64,000 bases of DNA from an uncultured Bacteroidales bacterium (GCA_946405435.1 CAMJHF010000014.1:1-64000), one strand, 5' to 3'. Shown: positions 17,920 through 26,765, counted from the stretch's first letter. Notes: generated by a model from the sequence alone, not told the origin. Translations and numbers: made by a program.

Positions 17920-17927
17920 ATTGTCTA

Positions 17928-17935
17928 CAAATATA
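17928..17935 (-). promoter_or_regulatory. -7 element of the cdaA operon
   Basis: Minus-strand TATATTTG, eight bases upstream of ATG. The transcript leader must be very short. Confidence 0.7.
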
Positions 17936-18550
17936 GCAAAATTTCTTCTGCATGTCTTTTCCTGTTCCTCCGCACCTACCAGCTTTTGCCACTTTTCCAG
18001 CCAGCTGCTCCATGAGCCTGACGTTTCTGCCAGCTTTCGGCCCTTTTCCAGCCAGGCAAGCCAAGAGTCTGGTGTTCTTGACAGCTTTCTGCCCTTTTCC
18101 TGCCAGGTAGGCCAAGAGTCTGATGTTCCTGACAGCTTTCGGTCCTTTTCCTGTCAGGTAGGCCATAAGTCTAACGTTCCCGACAGCTTTTGGTTCTTTT
18201 CCTGCCGGTCCAACGTTTTGAAGGCTCTGTCAGGCGCCGTGGCGGTGCATTTCTGCCAGCTTTCAGCCCTTTTCCTGTCAGCTGGTCCATGAGTCTGACA
18301 TTTATGCCAGCTTTCGGTCCTTTTCCTGCCGGTCCTTTTAAATGGCACTGTCAGGCACCGTGGCGTTACATCCCTGCCATCTTTCAGCCCTTTTCCTGTC
18401 AGATGGTCCATGAGTCTGACATTTCTGCCAACATTCGGCTCTTTTCCTGTCAGGTAAGTCAAGAGTCTGGCGTTCCTGCCAACTTTTGACCCTTTTCCTG
18501 CCGGTCCGGCGTTTCGGAGGCTATGGCTGGCACCGTGGCGGTCCTCTCGC

Positions 18551-18585
18551 GTGCCTCTCGGTCCATATGTTGGACCTCTGGGCAC
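18551..18585. repeat. 35-bp palindrome, REP-like family A
   Basis: Begins GTGCCTCTCGGTCCA and ends TGGACCTCTGGGCAC. It is the same family as the palindromes around the transposase at 29.6 kb, with several stem mismatches. It sits inside array B. Confidence 0.75.
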
Positions 18586-19122
18586 GTTTTTACAGCTTTC
18601 AGCCCTTTTCCTGCCAGGTAGGCCATGAGCCTGGCGTTCCTGCCAGCTTTTGACCCTTTTCCTGTCAGGTAGGCCAAGAGTCTGGTGTTCCTGACAGCTT
18701 TCGGCCCTTTTCCTGCCAGGCAAGCCAAGAGTCTGGCGTTCCTGCCAACTTTCGGCCCTTTTCCTGTCAGGTAGGCCAAGAGCCTGACGTCCTGGCCAGC
18801 TTTCAGCTCTTTTCCTGTCAGATGGTCCATGAGTCTGACATTTCTGCCAACTTTTGCTACTTTTCCTGTCAGGTATGCCATGAGCCTGACGTCCTGGCCA
18901 GCTTTCGGCTCTTTTCCTGCCAGGAGGGCCATAAGTCTGACGTTCCTGCCAACTTTTGACCCTTTTCCTGCCAGGTAGGCCATGAGCCTGGCGTTCCTGC
19001 CAACTTTTGACCCTTTTCCTGTCAGGTAGGCCATGAGCCTGACGTTTCTGCCAGCTTTCAGCCCTTTTCTTGTCAGTCCGGCGTTTTGAAGGCTCTGTCA
19101 GGCGCCGTGGCGTTCCTCTCGC

Positions 19123-19208
19123 GTGCCTCTCGGTCCAGATGTTGGACCTACGGGCACGTTTTGGGCTGTTTTTGTGCCTCTCGGTCCATATGTTGGACCT
19201 CTGGGCAC
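19123..19208. repeat. Two REP-like family A palindromes, 51 bp apart
   Basis: 35-bp units at 19123-19157 and 19174-19208, each beginning GTGCCTCTCGGTCCA and ending GGGCAC, separated by a T-rich 16-base spacer. Confidence 0.8.
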
Positions 19209-19410
19209 GTTTTTACAGCTTTCTGCCCTTTTCCTGCCAGGTGGGTCTTGGGTCTTACGTTCCTGCCAGCTTTCAGCCCTTTTCCTGCCGGTCCAACGTT
19301 TTGAAGGCTATGTCAGGCGCCGTGGCGGTGCATTTCTGCCAGCTTTCAGCCCTTTTCCTGCCGATCCAACGTTTTGAAGGCTCTGTCAGGCGCCGTGGCG
19401 GTACGTTCGC

Positions 19411-19496
19411 GTGCGCCTCGGTCCAGTCTAAGGACCGAGGCGCACGTTTTCGGCCATTTTTGTACCTCTCGGTCCAAACTCTGGACCGAGAGGCAC
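19411..19496. repeat. Two REP-like family A palindromes, 51 bp apart
   Basis: 19411-19445 has the perfect stem GTGCGCCTCGGTCC / GGACCGAGGCGCAC. 19462-19496 has GTACCTCTCGGTCCA / TGGACCGAGAGGCAC with one mismatch. The spacer is GTTTTCGGCCATTTTT, nearly the same as between the copies at 29.4 and 30.5 kb. Confidence 0.88.
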
Positions 19497-19554
19497 GCTG
19501 TCGTCCTTTTCAAGGTAGATGTTTCTCCGGCGCTCCCCGGGGAAGGGCCTTCTC

Positions 19555-20862
19555 CTACTGTCTCTTAATGCACGCCCCCAGGGCGTTAAGGCGGGTGTCG
19601 ATGTCCTCGTAGCCGCGGTCGATCTGGTCGATGTTGTCTATGATGGACGTGCCCTTGGCGGACATGGCTGCGAGGAGCATGGCGATGCCGGCGCGGATGT
19701 CCGGGGAGGTCATGCGGCCGCCGCGCAGCTGCACGCGGTGGTCGTGGCCTATGACCACTGCCCGGTGCGGGTCGCAGAGGATAATCTGGGCGCCCATGTC
19801 GATCAGCTTGTCCACGAAGAACAGGCGGCTCTCGAACATCTTCTGGTGGATTAGCACGCTGCCGCGGCACTGTACTGCCGTTACCAGCATGACCGACAGG
19901 AGGTCTGGCGTAAGGCCGGGCCACGGCGCGTCCGCCAGGGTCATGATGGAGCCGTCGATGAACGATTCTATCACGTAACTCTCCTGGGCCGGCACATAGA
20001 TGTCGTCGCCCCGCTGCTCAAGGCGTATGCCGAGGCGCCGGAAGCACTCCGGGATGATGCCGAGTTCGCCGTAGTGGACGTTGGTGATGGTGAGCTCGCT
20101 CTGGTTGATGGCGGCCATTCCTATGAAGGAGCCCACCTCGATCATATCGGGAAGGACAGTGTGGGAAGCCCCGTGCAGTTCTTCTACGCCAGTGATGGTC
20201 AGCAGGTTGGAGCCTATGCCTTCGATCTTGGCGCCCATGGCCACGAGGAGCTTGCAGAGCTGCTGCACATAAGGCTCGCAGGCGGCGTTGTAGATGGTCG
20301 TGCGGCCCTTGGCCAGCGTAGCCGCCATCACGATGTTGGCAGTACCTGTGACCGAGGCCTCGTCCAGCAGCATGTAGCTGCCCTGAAGGGTGCCGCCGGT
20401 GCTCAGTTTGTATGCGTGGCGGGAGGTATCATAGGAGCAGTCGGCCCCGAGCTTTATGAAGCCGTCGATGTGGGTGTCCACCCTGCGCCGGCCGATCTTG
20501 TCGCCGCCCGGTTTGGGAAAATACGCCAGCCCGAAGCGGGCCAGCAGCGGTCCCACCACCATCACCGAACCGCGCAGCCTGGCGCACTGCTCCACGAACT
20601 CCGCGCTCGCAACGTAGAACTCATTGATGCGGGATGCATTGAAAGTATATTCGCCCTTGCCGCGCCGCGTCACCTTGACGCCCATTCCTTCCAGAAGGAC
20701 GATGAGGTTCCGTATGTCAAGGATATCGGGGATATTGGAGATGGTCACATCCTCCGAGGTGAGGAGCACGGCGCTGATGACCTCCAGCGCCTCGTTCTTC
20801 GCTCCCTGCGGAGCGATGCTGCCACTCAGCGTGTGGCCTCCTTCGACAATGAATGAACTCAT
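19555..20862 (-). CDS. murA: UDP-N-acetylglucosamine 1-carboxyvinyltransferase
   Basis: 435 residues from ATG 20862 (MSSFIVEGGHTLSGSI), overlapping the dapA stop by ATGA. EPSP-synthase fold motifs include APQGAKNEALE, LARFGLAYFPKPGGDKIGRRRVDTH, ASVTGTANIVMAA, VGSFIGMAA and the C-terminal DRGYEDIDTRL. It catalyses the first committed step of peptidoglycan synthesis, transferring enolpyruvate to UDP-GlcNAc. The residue equivalent to the fosfomycin-reactive Cys115 of E. coli is Asp here (GGDKIG). That substitution is known to make MurA insensitive to fosfomycin. It is the last gene of the thrA-dapB-dapA-murA operon. Confidence 0.95.
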   Translation of the reverse strand: MSSFIVEGGHTLSGSIAPQGAKNEALEVISAVLLTSEDVTISNIPDILDIRNLIVLLEGMGVKVTRRGKGEYTFNASRINEFYVASAEFVEQCARLRGSVMVVGPLLARFGLAYFPKPGGDKIGRRRVDTHIDGFIKLGADCSYDTSRHAYKLSTGGTLQGSYMLLDEASVTGTANIVMAATLAKGRTTIYNAACEPYVQQLCKLLVAMGAKIEGIGSNLLTITGVEELHGASHTVLPDMIEVGSFIGMAAINQSELTITNVHYGELGIIPECFRRLGIRLEQRGDDIYVPAQESYVIESFIDGSIMTLADAPWPGLTPDLLSVMLVTAVQCRGSVLIHQKMFESRLFFVDKLIDMGAQIILCDPHRAVVIGHDHRVQLRGGRMTSPDIRAGIAMLLAAMSAKGTSIIDNIDQIDRGYEDIDTRLNALGACIKRQ

Positions 20863-21743
20863 GACTCCAGGGCTGAGAGAACTTCTTTGAGAAGGGCCCT
20901 CGTGCTGTCCTCTGCGGGCACGAGCGGAAGGCGCATCATGTCGGAACACAAGCCCAGCTGGGCGAGGGCGGCCTTGGCGGGAATGGGATTTGACTCCACG
21001 AAGCAGGCTTTGTAGAGGGGCCTGAGGGTTTCGTCCAGGGCGAGGGCGTCATCCCAGCGGCCCTCGATGGCGGCGCGCGTCATGGCCGACACCTTGCCGG
21101 GCACGATGTTGGAGGCCACCGATATGACTCCCTTGCCCCCCGAGCGCATCATCTCCAGGGTGAGGTCGTCGTCGCCGCTGAGCACCGCAAAGTCGGACGG
21201 TGCGCCGGCGAGAATCTCGCGTGCCTGCTCAATCTTGCCGGAGGCCTCTTTGATGCCGATTATTCCTGGCACCTCGCGGGCAAGCCGCAGGCAGGTGGAT
21301 GGCAGCATGTTGGCGCCGGTACGGCCGGGCACGTTGTAGATGACCACGGGTTTGGTGGCAGCCTCGGCTATGGCTTTGAAATAGCGGAACTGGCCCTCCT
21401 GGTTGGGCTTGTTGTAGAAAGGCACTACCACCAGCCATGCGTCGACGGCGCTGCCGTCCAGCATCTCCATCTGTCCGAGGGTGCCCTGGACTGAATTGCT
21501 TCCGCAGCCCACAAGAAGGGGCTTGCCGGCAGCACAGTCGTGGGTTATCTCAAGCATGGATACCCTCTCGATGGCGTCGAGCGTGGGTGTTTCGCCGGTG
21601 GTGGCGAGGGGCACCAGGAAGTCGACGCCCCCCTCGATCTGGCGGCTTACCAGCGAGGCATAGGCCTCATAGTCGACCTCGCCGTCCTCAAGGAACGGAG
21701 TCACAAGGGCGGTTCCACAGCCCTTAAGTTCGGGGATTTTCAT
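20859..21743 (-). CDS. dapA: 4-hydroxy-tetrahydrodipicolinate synthase
   Basis: 294 residues from ATG 21743 (MKIPELKGCGTALVTPF). TIM-barrel aldolase features: ATTGETPTL, PFYNKPNQEG, VIYNVPGRTGANM with the catalytic Tyr, and the Schiff-base Lys in IIGIKEASG. It condenses pyruvate with aspartate semialdehyde on the lysine/diaminopimelate route. ATGA overlaps couple it to dapB before and murA after. This places precursor supply for peptidoglycan beside the first cross-wall enzyme. Confidence 0.95.
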   Translation of the reverse strand: MKIPELKGCGTALVTPFLEDGEVDYEAYASLVSRQIEGGVDFLVPLATTGETPTLDAIERVSMLEITHDCAAGKPLLVGCGSNSVQGTLGQMEMLDGSAVDAWLVVVPFYNKPNQEGQFRYFKAIAEAATKPVVIYNVPGRTGANMLPSTCLRLAREVPGIIGIKEASGKIEQAREILAGAPSDFAVLSGDDDLTLEMMRSGGKGVISVASNIVPGKVSAMTRAAIEGRWDDALALDETLRPLYKACFVESNPIPAKAALAQLGLCSDMMRLPLVPAEDSTRALLKEVLSALES

Positions 21744-22405
21744 TTGATTATCAGTTCTTTGAATGTGTGCACTCCGGTAAGGCCCTCGGTCATGGTGGCG
21801 GCCACCACGGCGCCCTCGGCAAAGCCCTGGCGTGAGAAGGCCTCGTGGGAAATCTTTATCTTGTCCACGTCCGATTTGAATTTGACCACGTGTTTGCCGG
21901 TGACCTCGCCCTCGCGGATGGAGGTGATGTCGGGCTTGACGCACAGGTGGTCGCCCACTATACGGGCCATTTCCTTGGCCGTGCCGCTCGGGGCGTCAAG
22001 TTTGTGGATGTGGTGGGTCTCTTCGATGTGCGGGATGTAGCCGTAGCCTTTGAGGGTGTCGCTCACCTTTTCGAGCGCCGCGTAAACGGCATTGACGCCG
22101 ATGGAGAAATTGGAAGAGTAGATCATGGGAGTGCCGGCGGCATAGAATGCAGCCACGACATCGCCGAGGATGTCGTCCCAGCCGGTCGTGCCCACGACCA
22201 CCGCCTTGAAATGCTCCGCAATCCACTTGTAGTTGGCCCTGAAAGCCGCAGGAGTGGTGAAATCTATGCACACGCACTCTTTGGCCAGTTCGGGCGGCGT
22301 GGAGCAAACATCTTCCGTGGCGGCTGCCACTTCTATTCCTTTGTGGAGCAGGACTCCTTCTATCATCCGGCCCATTCGGCCGTATCCGCTTATTATGACT
22401 TTCAT
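21740..22405 (-). CDS. dapB: 4-hydroxy-tetrahydrodipicolinate reductase
   Basis: 221 residues from ATG 22405, where the thrA stop and this start share a base (TAATG). The N-terminal Rossmann motif is IISGYGRMGRMIE. GTTGWDD and SSNFSIGVN follow, then the substrate-binding HIEETHHIHKLDAPSGTA. It reduces the DapA product with NAD(P)H. The protein is shorter than the 270-residue E. coli form but normal for Bacteroidales. Confidence 0.94.
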   Translation of the reverse strand: MKVIISGYGRMGRMIEGVLLHKGIEVAAATEDVCSTPPELAKECVCIDFTTPAAFRANYKWIAEHFKAVVVGTTGWDDILGDVVAAFYAAGTPMIYSSNFSIGVNAVYAALEKVSDTLKGYGYIPHIEETHHIHKLDAPSGTAKEMARIVGDHLCVKPDITSIREGEVTGKHVVKFKSDVDKIKISHEAFSRQGFAEGAVVAATMTEGLTGVHTFKELIIK

Positions 22406-24471
22406 TACTGTAAAATATTTCTGATAATGCCGCTGGCGGCCAGTCGGGCGCCCTCGCCGGAGCCCTTGATCACCAGAGGGTAAGCATCGTTGCTGTGGAT
22501 AATTGTTACATTCTCGGTGCCGTTGATCCAATAGAAAGGACTGTCGATTCCGACTCGCCGCATACGGATTTCGGCCTTGAAAGTACCGTCGGGGTTGCGG
22601 CGCAGGGAGGCCACAAAGCGCTGGCGCTCGCCGGTGGCGCGGAGGTCCTTCTCCAGCCGCTGGAAGCGGGGTTCGTCATTCTGCAGGCGGCGGTAGAACT
22701 CCTCCAGGCTGCCGCGGAAGTACTCCGGATCCAGCATCGGCGTGATCTGCACGTCAGACTCTTCCAGAGGCACGCCGGCCTCGCGGGAGAGGATGAGAAG
22801 CTTGCGGAGGGCGTCACGTCCGCCGAGGTCGATGCGCGGGTCGGGCTCGGTGAGGCCCTCCTTCTGCGCCTTGCACAGCAAGTCGGCAAGGGACTCGCCT
22901 CCGACGCCTTTATAGCTGGTTACCAGATGGTTGAGCGTGCAGGATACTACGGCCTCTATGAGGGTGGGGCCGTCGCCGCAGTTGGCGCCGTCGGAGATAG
23001 ACTGCAAGATGGGGAGAGCGTTGCCCACGGTGGTGTCGTAGCGGAAGAAGCACCCGTTCTGGGCGGCGGCGGCCTTCATGGCCGCATAATCCACGTACGG
23101 CACCGCCAGCGAACGGCGGTTGGACGTAACTACGTTTATGCCGGCATTGAACAGGGGGATGAACTTCTGCCAGATGTCGGTGCTGTCCGTGCAGTCCACG
23201 AAGACCGAACGGCTGCGGGCCGAGGAGAGCACCTCGTCCACGAACGTATGGTCGCTGGATATCGCCTTGATGTTCAGCTGCTTGCCGGCGTTGGGGAAGG
23301 CTCCGCCGCAGGCTTCCACTATGCTCGCAAGGGCCTTGCCTACCGCGCCGTTTCCTGCCACGTACACATCGATGGCGGATAGGGCCCTTTGCTCGAAGAA
23401 CTCCCTGTGTATCGCAGCCACGGTGCTGCGCGCAACGTTGGTGCGTACCTTGACTATGAAGTTGGAACCTTCGGAGCACTCGGGCTCGCCGAGGGGCTGT
23501 ATTCCCGCCTCGCGGAGGGCGGTGCCTATGCGGCGCACTGCTGCGGACGGATCTGGAGCGCCCTCGGAAATAAGGCACACCAGGGTGCTGCCGTCGGAGG
23601 GATTGTCCAGGGAGGCCACGCCCTTGAATTCGGGCACTCCCGGGGTGCGGCTGCAGATGACTGTGCCGGGGTTGGCAGGGTCGAAGGTATTGCGTATGCC
23701 TATGGCTATGCCGGCCTCGCGGGCGGGGGCCACTGCTGGGGCGTACAGCACCTTGGCGCCGTAGCGTGCCATGTCGAATGCGGCGGTATAGCTGATTTCG
23801 GGGATGGTGCGGGCGGCGGCCACCAGTTTGGGGTTGGTGGTCATGATGCCTGGCACGTCGGTCCAGATCTGGAGGTCGGCGGCTGACGTGGCGGCGGCGT
23901 AGAGCGAGGCGCTGTAGTCCGAGCCGCCGCGGCCTAGGGTGCACACGCGGCCTTGAGGGTCGCGGGCAATGAACCCCGGAGCCACGAAGACGCGGGCCTG
24001 AGGGTACTGCTCCACGGCTTTCTGAATGGCGGCGTAAGTCTTTGATGTGTCGGCAGTTCCGCCGGAGGCGCAGACTAGGTCGCGGGAATCGAGCCACTGG
24101 GTCTTGAAGCCCTCGCAGGCGAGTTTGCGCGCAATGATGCGTGTCGAAAGAAGTTCGCCGAAAGACTCGATCACTGGAGGAATGCAGCGGATTTCGGAGA
24201 ATGTGTCGCGGCATTCGGCCACGGCATCCTGGCGCTCCCTGCCTGTGAAAAGACGGGATATGATGGCAAGATGGCGGTGCTCAAGGGCGTCTATCAACTG
24301 CTCCGGATCTTCCTGTGCACCAATTTGAATGAGGGCGTCCGTGCATCCGCTGATGGCGGAACTGACAAGAATTACCCTGTCTTTTGCCGCAGCCTGCTCC
24401 ACTATATCCAGAACCCGAGACATTGCCGTGGCGTTTGCCACCGACGAACCGCCGAACTTCAGAACTATCAT
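22405..24471 (-). CDS. thrA: Bifunctional aspartate kinase / homoserine dehydrogenase with shortened regulatory region
   Basis: 688 residues from ATG 24471. The aspartokinase part has MIVLKFGGSSVANA, GGSDYSASL and DVPGIMTTNP (to about 275). Homoserine dehydrogenase starts near IDVYVAGNGAVGKAL (about 365) and continues with VDCTDS, NVVTSNRR, FRYDTTVGNALPI and GTLN-like SCTLNHL. Usual ThrA proteins have about 180 residues with two ACT domains between the catalytic parts. Here only about 90 remain (FKGVASLDNP.. to SNFIVKV). It feeds both lysine/DAP and threonine/methionine routes and leads the operon with dapB, dapA and murA. Loss of one ACT suggests altered threonine feedback. Confidence 0.92.
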   Translation of the reverse strand: MIVLKFGGSSVANATAMSRVLDIVEQAAAKDRVILVSSAISGCTDALIQIGAQEDPEQLIDALEHRHLAIISRLFTGRERQDAVAECRDTFSEIRCIPPVIESFGELLSTRIIARKLACEGFKTQWLDSRDLVCASGGTADTSKTYAAIQKAVEQYPQARVFVAPGFIARDPQGRVCTLGRGGSDYSASLYAAATSAADLQIWTDVPGIMTTNPKLVAAARTIPEISYTAAFDMARYGAKVLYAPAVAPAREAGIAIGIRNTFDPANPGTVICSRTPGVPEFKGVASLDNPSDGSTLVCLISEGAPDPSAAVRRIGTALREAGIQPLGEPECSEGSNFIVKVRTNVARSTVAAIHREFFEQRALSAIDVYVAGNGAVGKALASIVEACGGAFPNAGKQLNIKAISSDHTFVDEVLSSARSRSVFVDCTDSTDIWQKFIPLFNAGINVVTSNRRSLAVPYVDYAAMKAAAAQNGCFFRYDTTVGNALPILQSISDGANCGDGPTLIEAVVSCTLNHLVTSYKGVGGESLADLLCKAQKEGLTEPDPRIDLGGRDALRKLLILSREAGVPLEESDVQITPMLDPEYFRGSLEEFYRRLQNDEPRFQRLEKDLRATGERQRFVASLRRNPDGTFKAEIRMRRVGIDSPFYWINGTENVTIIHSNDAYPLVIKGSGEGARLAASGIIRNILQ

Positions 24472-24491
24472 ATCCAATTTTTACCTGTATG

Positions 24492-24499
24492 CAAATGTA
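24492..24499 (-). promoter_or_regulatory. -7 element of the thrA-dapB-dapA-murA operon
   Basis: Minus-strand TACATTTG, 20 bases upstream of ATG 24471. Confidence 0.7.
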
Positions 24500-24512
24500 A
24501 CAATAATAAAAC

Positions 24513-24544
24513 AAAAAACAGCCAGGAAAACCTGACTGTTTTTT
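24513..24544 (-). terminator. Terminator after the DUF4878-like lipoprotein gene
   Basis: AAAAAACAG.CAGG pairs with CCTG.CTGTTTTTT around an AAAA loop with one C-A mismatch. T tracts exist on both strands, so it could act in both directions. Confidence 0.75.
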
Positions 24545-24563
24545 CAAAGGAGAAAAAACTCTC

Positions 24564-24968
24564 TTATTCCTTGTACTCGTTGAGACTCCATTCCATTTTC
24601 CATCCGTTCGGAGTCTTAATCAGTTTCTGGTTTGTCTCATCGACAACCCCCTTGGAGTCTTTCACCCACAATTTAACCGTAGCCGTGTCGCCGTCGATTT
24701 TGCTCTCCTTGATTGTGAAGTCGGTGTAACCGTTGAAATCTTCCGTCTTTGCCTTGTTTGTGAGAGTCTCGGTCCATGCCTGCTGTACGTCAGGCGTCAT
24801 GTCGTAAAAGCTGAAGAAGGTAGCGAAGTCCTTGGCGATAAACGCATCATAGGCGGCCTGAACGACCTCGGTAGGGTTCATGTGCTTGGGATCCTTCTTG
24901 CAGGAAGTCACCAGCACAGCTGCGAGCGCCACTGCAGCGACGCTGAGAATGATAGCTAATCTTTTCAT
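24564..24968 (-). CDS. Small lipoprotein, DUF4878-like
   Basis: 134 residues. A signal peptide ends in the lipobox LVTSC (Cys23). The NTF2/lumazine-binding-like pattern then reads NPTEVVQAAYDAFIAKDFATFFSFY, with strands TATVKLWVKDSKG and GWKMEWSL. It is an envelope protein of unknown role, and similar small proteins are common in Bacteroidales. It starts 18 bases after the stop of the NlpC/P60-like gene, so the two are probably cotranscribed. Confidence 0.75.
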   Translation of the reverse strand: MKRLAIILSVAAVALAAVLVTSCKKDPKHMNPTEVVQAAYDAFIAKDFATFFSFYDMTPDVQQAWTETLTNKAKTEDFNGYTDFTIKESKIDGDTATVKLWVKDSKGVVDETNQKLIKTPNGWKMEWSLNEYKE

Positions 24969-24986
24969 AATGTTAACATTAAAGGG

Positions 24987-25643
24987 TTAATATGCATAGT
25001 AACTCACGTTTCCTGAATAATTCCGGATGTCATTGACCGTAATCACGCCGTTGGGACCTATGGCCACATAACCGCGGAAACTCCGTCGGCCCTCCGTGAG
25101 GTCTATTCCCTCACGGCGGTACAGTAGCCATATCAGCTCCGTGCAATACAGCTTGGAACTGTCCGAAAGGTTGAACGAAGTGTCGAATCGGACGCTGTCG
25201 CGCACGAATCCCAGGGCGGCGTCGGTCATCCTGCTCCCGGCGGTGAAACCGGTGTGGACAATCTCGCCGTGGAGGGCGTGAGCTGGGTCAAAGAACTCTT
25301 TTACCGTCTCCATTTTTACCCGGTCGAAGTCTTGGGGACCGTCGTGCTCGTCCGGGACGGAGTGAATTACGGCCCAGGTGCTGTCAACTTTGACCAGCAG
25401 GCCGATGTGGCTGTAGTGCACCGTATCTGCCGACGTTACGTTAAGCATCTTGCTGTACGCTCCGGTGCCGGTGCGGAAAAGCAGGTCGCCCGGGATCATC
25501 TCGGAGTATGGGAACTCTGGGATGACAATCTTTTCGGGGCCTTGGGCAAAGGGGTCGAGGGCCTTACGAAGCCATAGGAAACAAGCAATGGCCACAGCAG
25601 ACAAGACCGCAGCCAGTATCAGCCATTTCGAACGTTTTTTCAT
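24987..25643 (-). CDS. YiiX/YebB-like NlpC/P60 cysteine hydrolase
   Basis: 218 residues with an N-terminal membrane anchor (about 7-25). The domain has MIPGDLLFRTG, the catalytic His in VHYSHIGLLV, and the catalytic Cys in KLYCTELIWLLY near residue 165. His comes before Cys, as in the permuted papain-like YiiX group. Such enzymes cleave amide bonds in cell-wall or lipid-linked substrates. The anchor and the downstream lipoprotein suggest a periplasmic site. The substrate is unknown. Confidence 0.8.
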   Translation of the reverse strand: MKKRSKWLILAAVLSAVAIACFLWLRKALDPFAQGPEKIVIPEFPYSEMIPGDLLFRTGTGAYSKMLNVTSADTVHYSHIGLLVKVDSTWAVIHSVPDEHDGPQDFDRVKMETVKEFFDPAHALHGEIVHTGFTAGSRMTDAALGFVRDSVRFDTSFNLSDSSKLYCTELIWLLYRREGIDLTEGRRSFRGYVAIGPNGVITVNDIRNYSGNVSYYAY

Positions 25644-25665
25644 AAGTACGCCTCCCCGCTACCTG

Positions 25666-25673
25666 CAAATGTA
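25666..25673 (-). promoter_or_regulatory. -7 element of the NlpC/P60-like gene
   Basis: Minus-strand TACATTTG, 22 bases upstream of ATG 25643. Confidence 0.6.
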
Positions 25674-25720
25674 GCAATTATTTATCTAAAAATGCTATAG
25701 TTCAGCAAAAAACGCATTTT

Positions 25721-25750
25721 TTGTTTATTCCGGCATATTCGCTAATTTTG
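25721..25750 (+). promoter_or_regulatory. murB promoter
   Basis: TTG at 25721-25723 and TAATTTTG at 25743-25750 with 19-base spacing. Only five bases separate the -7 element from ATG 25756. Confidence 0.75.
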
Positions 25751-25755
25751 TATTC

Positions 25756-26754
25756 ATGATAAAGGAATACGATTATGACCTGAGCGCGCACAATACTTTC
25801 CGCATGAAAGTCAAGTGTGCCTGTTACATAAAATACGACAGTATAGAGGAGCTGGAATCGCTGCCGTGGGACGAACTGCCAAAACCCATAAAGCATATAG
25901 GAGAGGGTTCCAACCTGTTGTTTACCAAAGACTTCCCTGGTACTGTCCTGCATTCGGCCATACGTCATGTCAAATATGTCGACCTGGGGCTGGACGAGGT
26001 CCCCGTGATAGCGGGCGCAGGCGTTAAGTGGGACGCCCTTGCCGCCGAGCTCTGCGGCCACGGGCTCTGGGGGGCCGAGAACCTGTCCCTCATCCCCGGC
26101 GAGGTGGGGGCAGCCGCCGTGCAGAACATCGGGGCCTACGGCGTTGAGTTCAAGGATATAGTCAAAGGCGTGACCTGCTATGACCTTCTGGAGCGCCGCC
26201 GCTGCAAATTCACTGTGGAGCAGTGCGGCTACGGCTACCGGGAGTCCATGTTCAAGGAAGCTGACGGCAGATACATAGTGACTTCCGTGCTGCTGCGTCT
26301 CTCCCGCGTCCCTCGCCCGAGGCTGGAATACAAAGGTCTGGCGGACATCGACGCCTCGAGCCCCATGGCGGTGCGGCAGGCCGTCATCGATATACGCCGC
26401 TCCAAGCTTCCCGACCCCGAAGACATAGGCAGCGCCGGCTCGTTCTTCAAGAATCCCGTCATCTCGGCTGTGGATTTTCTCCGTGTGGTAGAGGCTGCCG
26501 GCACCGACAAGGTGCCTCATTACGTGCTTGACGGTGGCATGATAAAGGTGCCTGCCGCCTGGCTCATCGACAGCTGCGGCCTCAAGGGCGAGACGGAAGG
26601 CGGCGCTGCGGTCTACGACAAGCAGCCGCTGGTCATCATAAACGCGAGCGGCAGCGCCACCCCGTCGGACATCCTGGAGCTGGAAAGGCGGGTGGTAGCC
26701 ACCGTCCATGCGCGTTACGGCATCACCCTGCATCCCGAGGTGGAACATATATAG
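25756..26754 (+). CDS. murB: UDP-N-acetylmuramate dehydrogenase
   Basis: 332 residues. FAD-binding motifs: NTFRMKVK, IGEGSNLLF, GAGVKWDALA and LSLIPGEVGAAAVQNIGAYG. YGYRESMFK carries the substrate Tyr and GSAGSFFKNPV the catalytic Ser region, as in the type I (E. coli-like) enzyme. The C-terminal Glu sits in TLHPEVEHI. It completes UDP-MurNAc formation after MurA. The aspS gene follows with its own promoter. Confidence 0.95.
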   Translation: MIKEYDYDLSAHNTFRMKVKCACYIKYDSIEELESLPWDELPKPIKHIGEGSNLLFTKDFPGTVLHSAIRHVKYVDLGLDEVPVIAGAGVKWDALAAELCGHGLWGAENLSLIPGEVGAAAVQNIGAYGVEFKDIVKGVTCYDLLERRRCKFTVEQCGYGYRESMFKEADGRYIVTSVLLRLSRVPRPRLEYKGLADIDASSPMAVRQAVIDIRRSKLPDPEDIGSAGSFFKNPVISAVDFLRVVEAAGTDKVPHYVLDGGMIKVPAAWLIDSCGLKGETEGGAAVYDKQPLVIINASGSATPSDILELERRVVATVHARYGITLHPEVEHI

Positions 26755-26765
26755 ATAGAATTTGT

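Larger units (their letters stand above)
17978..19400. repeat. Array of about 20 hairpin units, 51-bp period (array B)
   Basis: This intergenic block lies between the 3' end of murA and the 5' end of cdaA. Copies of TTTTCCTGYCAGG recur at 18610, 18661, 18712, 18763, 18814, 18865, 18916, 18967 and 19018, each exactly 51 bases apart. A few longer units of about 70-73 bases (for example 18201 and 18325) interrupt the array. Each unit carries a short stem around an 11-base loop such as TAGGCCATGAG. Stems covary: GTCAGG/CCTGAC, GCCAGG/CCTGGC, TGTCAGA/TCTGACA. Because 51 is divisible by three, long open frames appear on the minus strand. They switch frame within the array and are not supported as genes. 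Confidence 0.9.

Noticed and set aside
17588..19612. Long open frames on both strands of array B (for example 18459-19034 minus), reading as LAGKGSKVGRNARL-type repeats
   Set aside because: Open frames follow from the 51-bp (17-codon) period. They overlap each other in different frames, have no start context and coincide with covarying hairpins.
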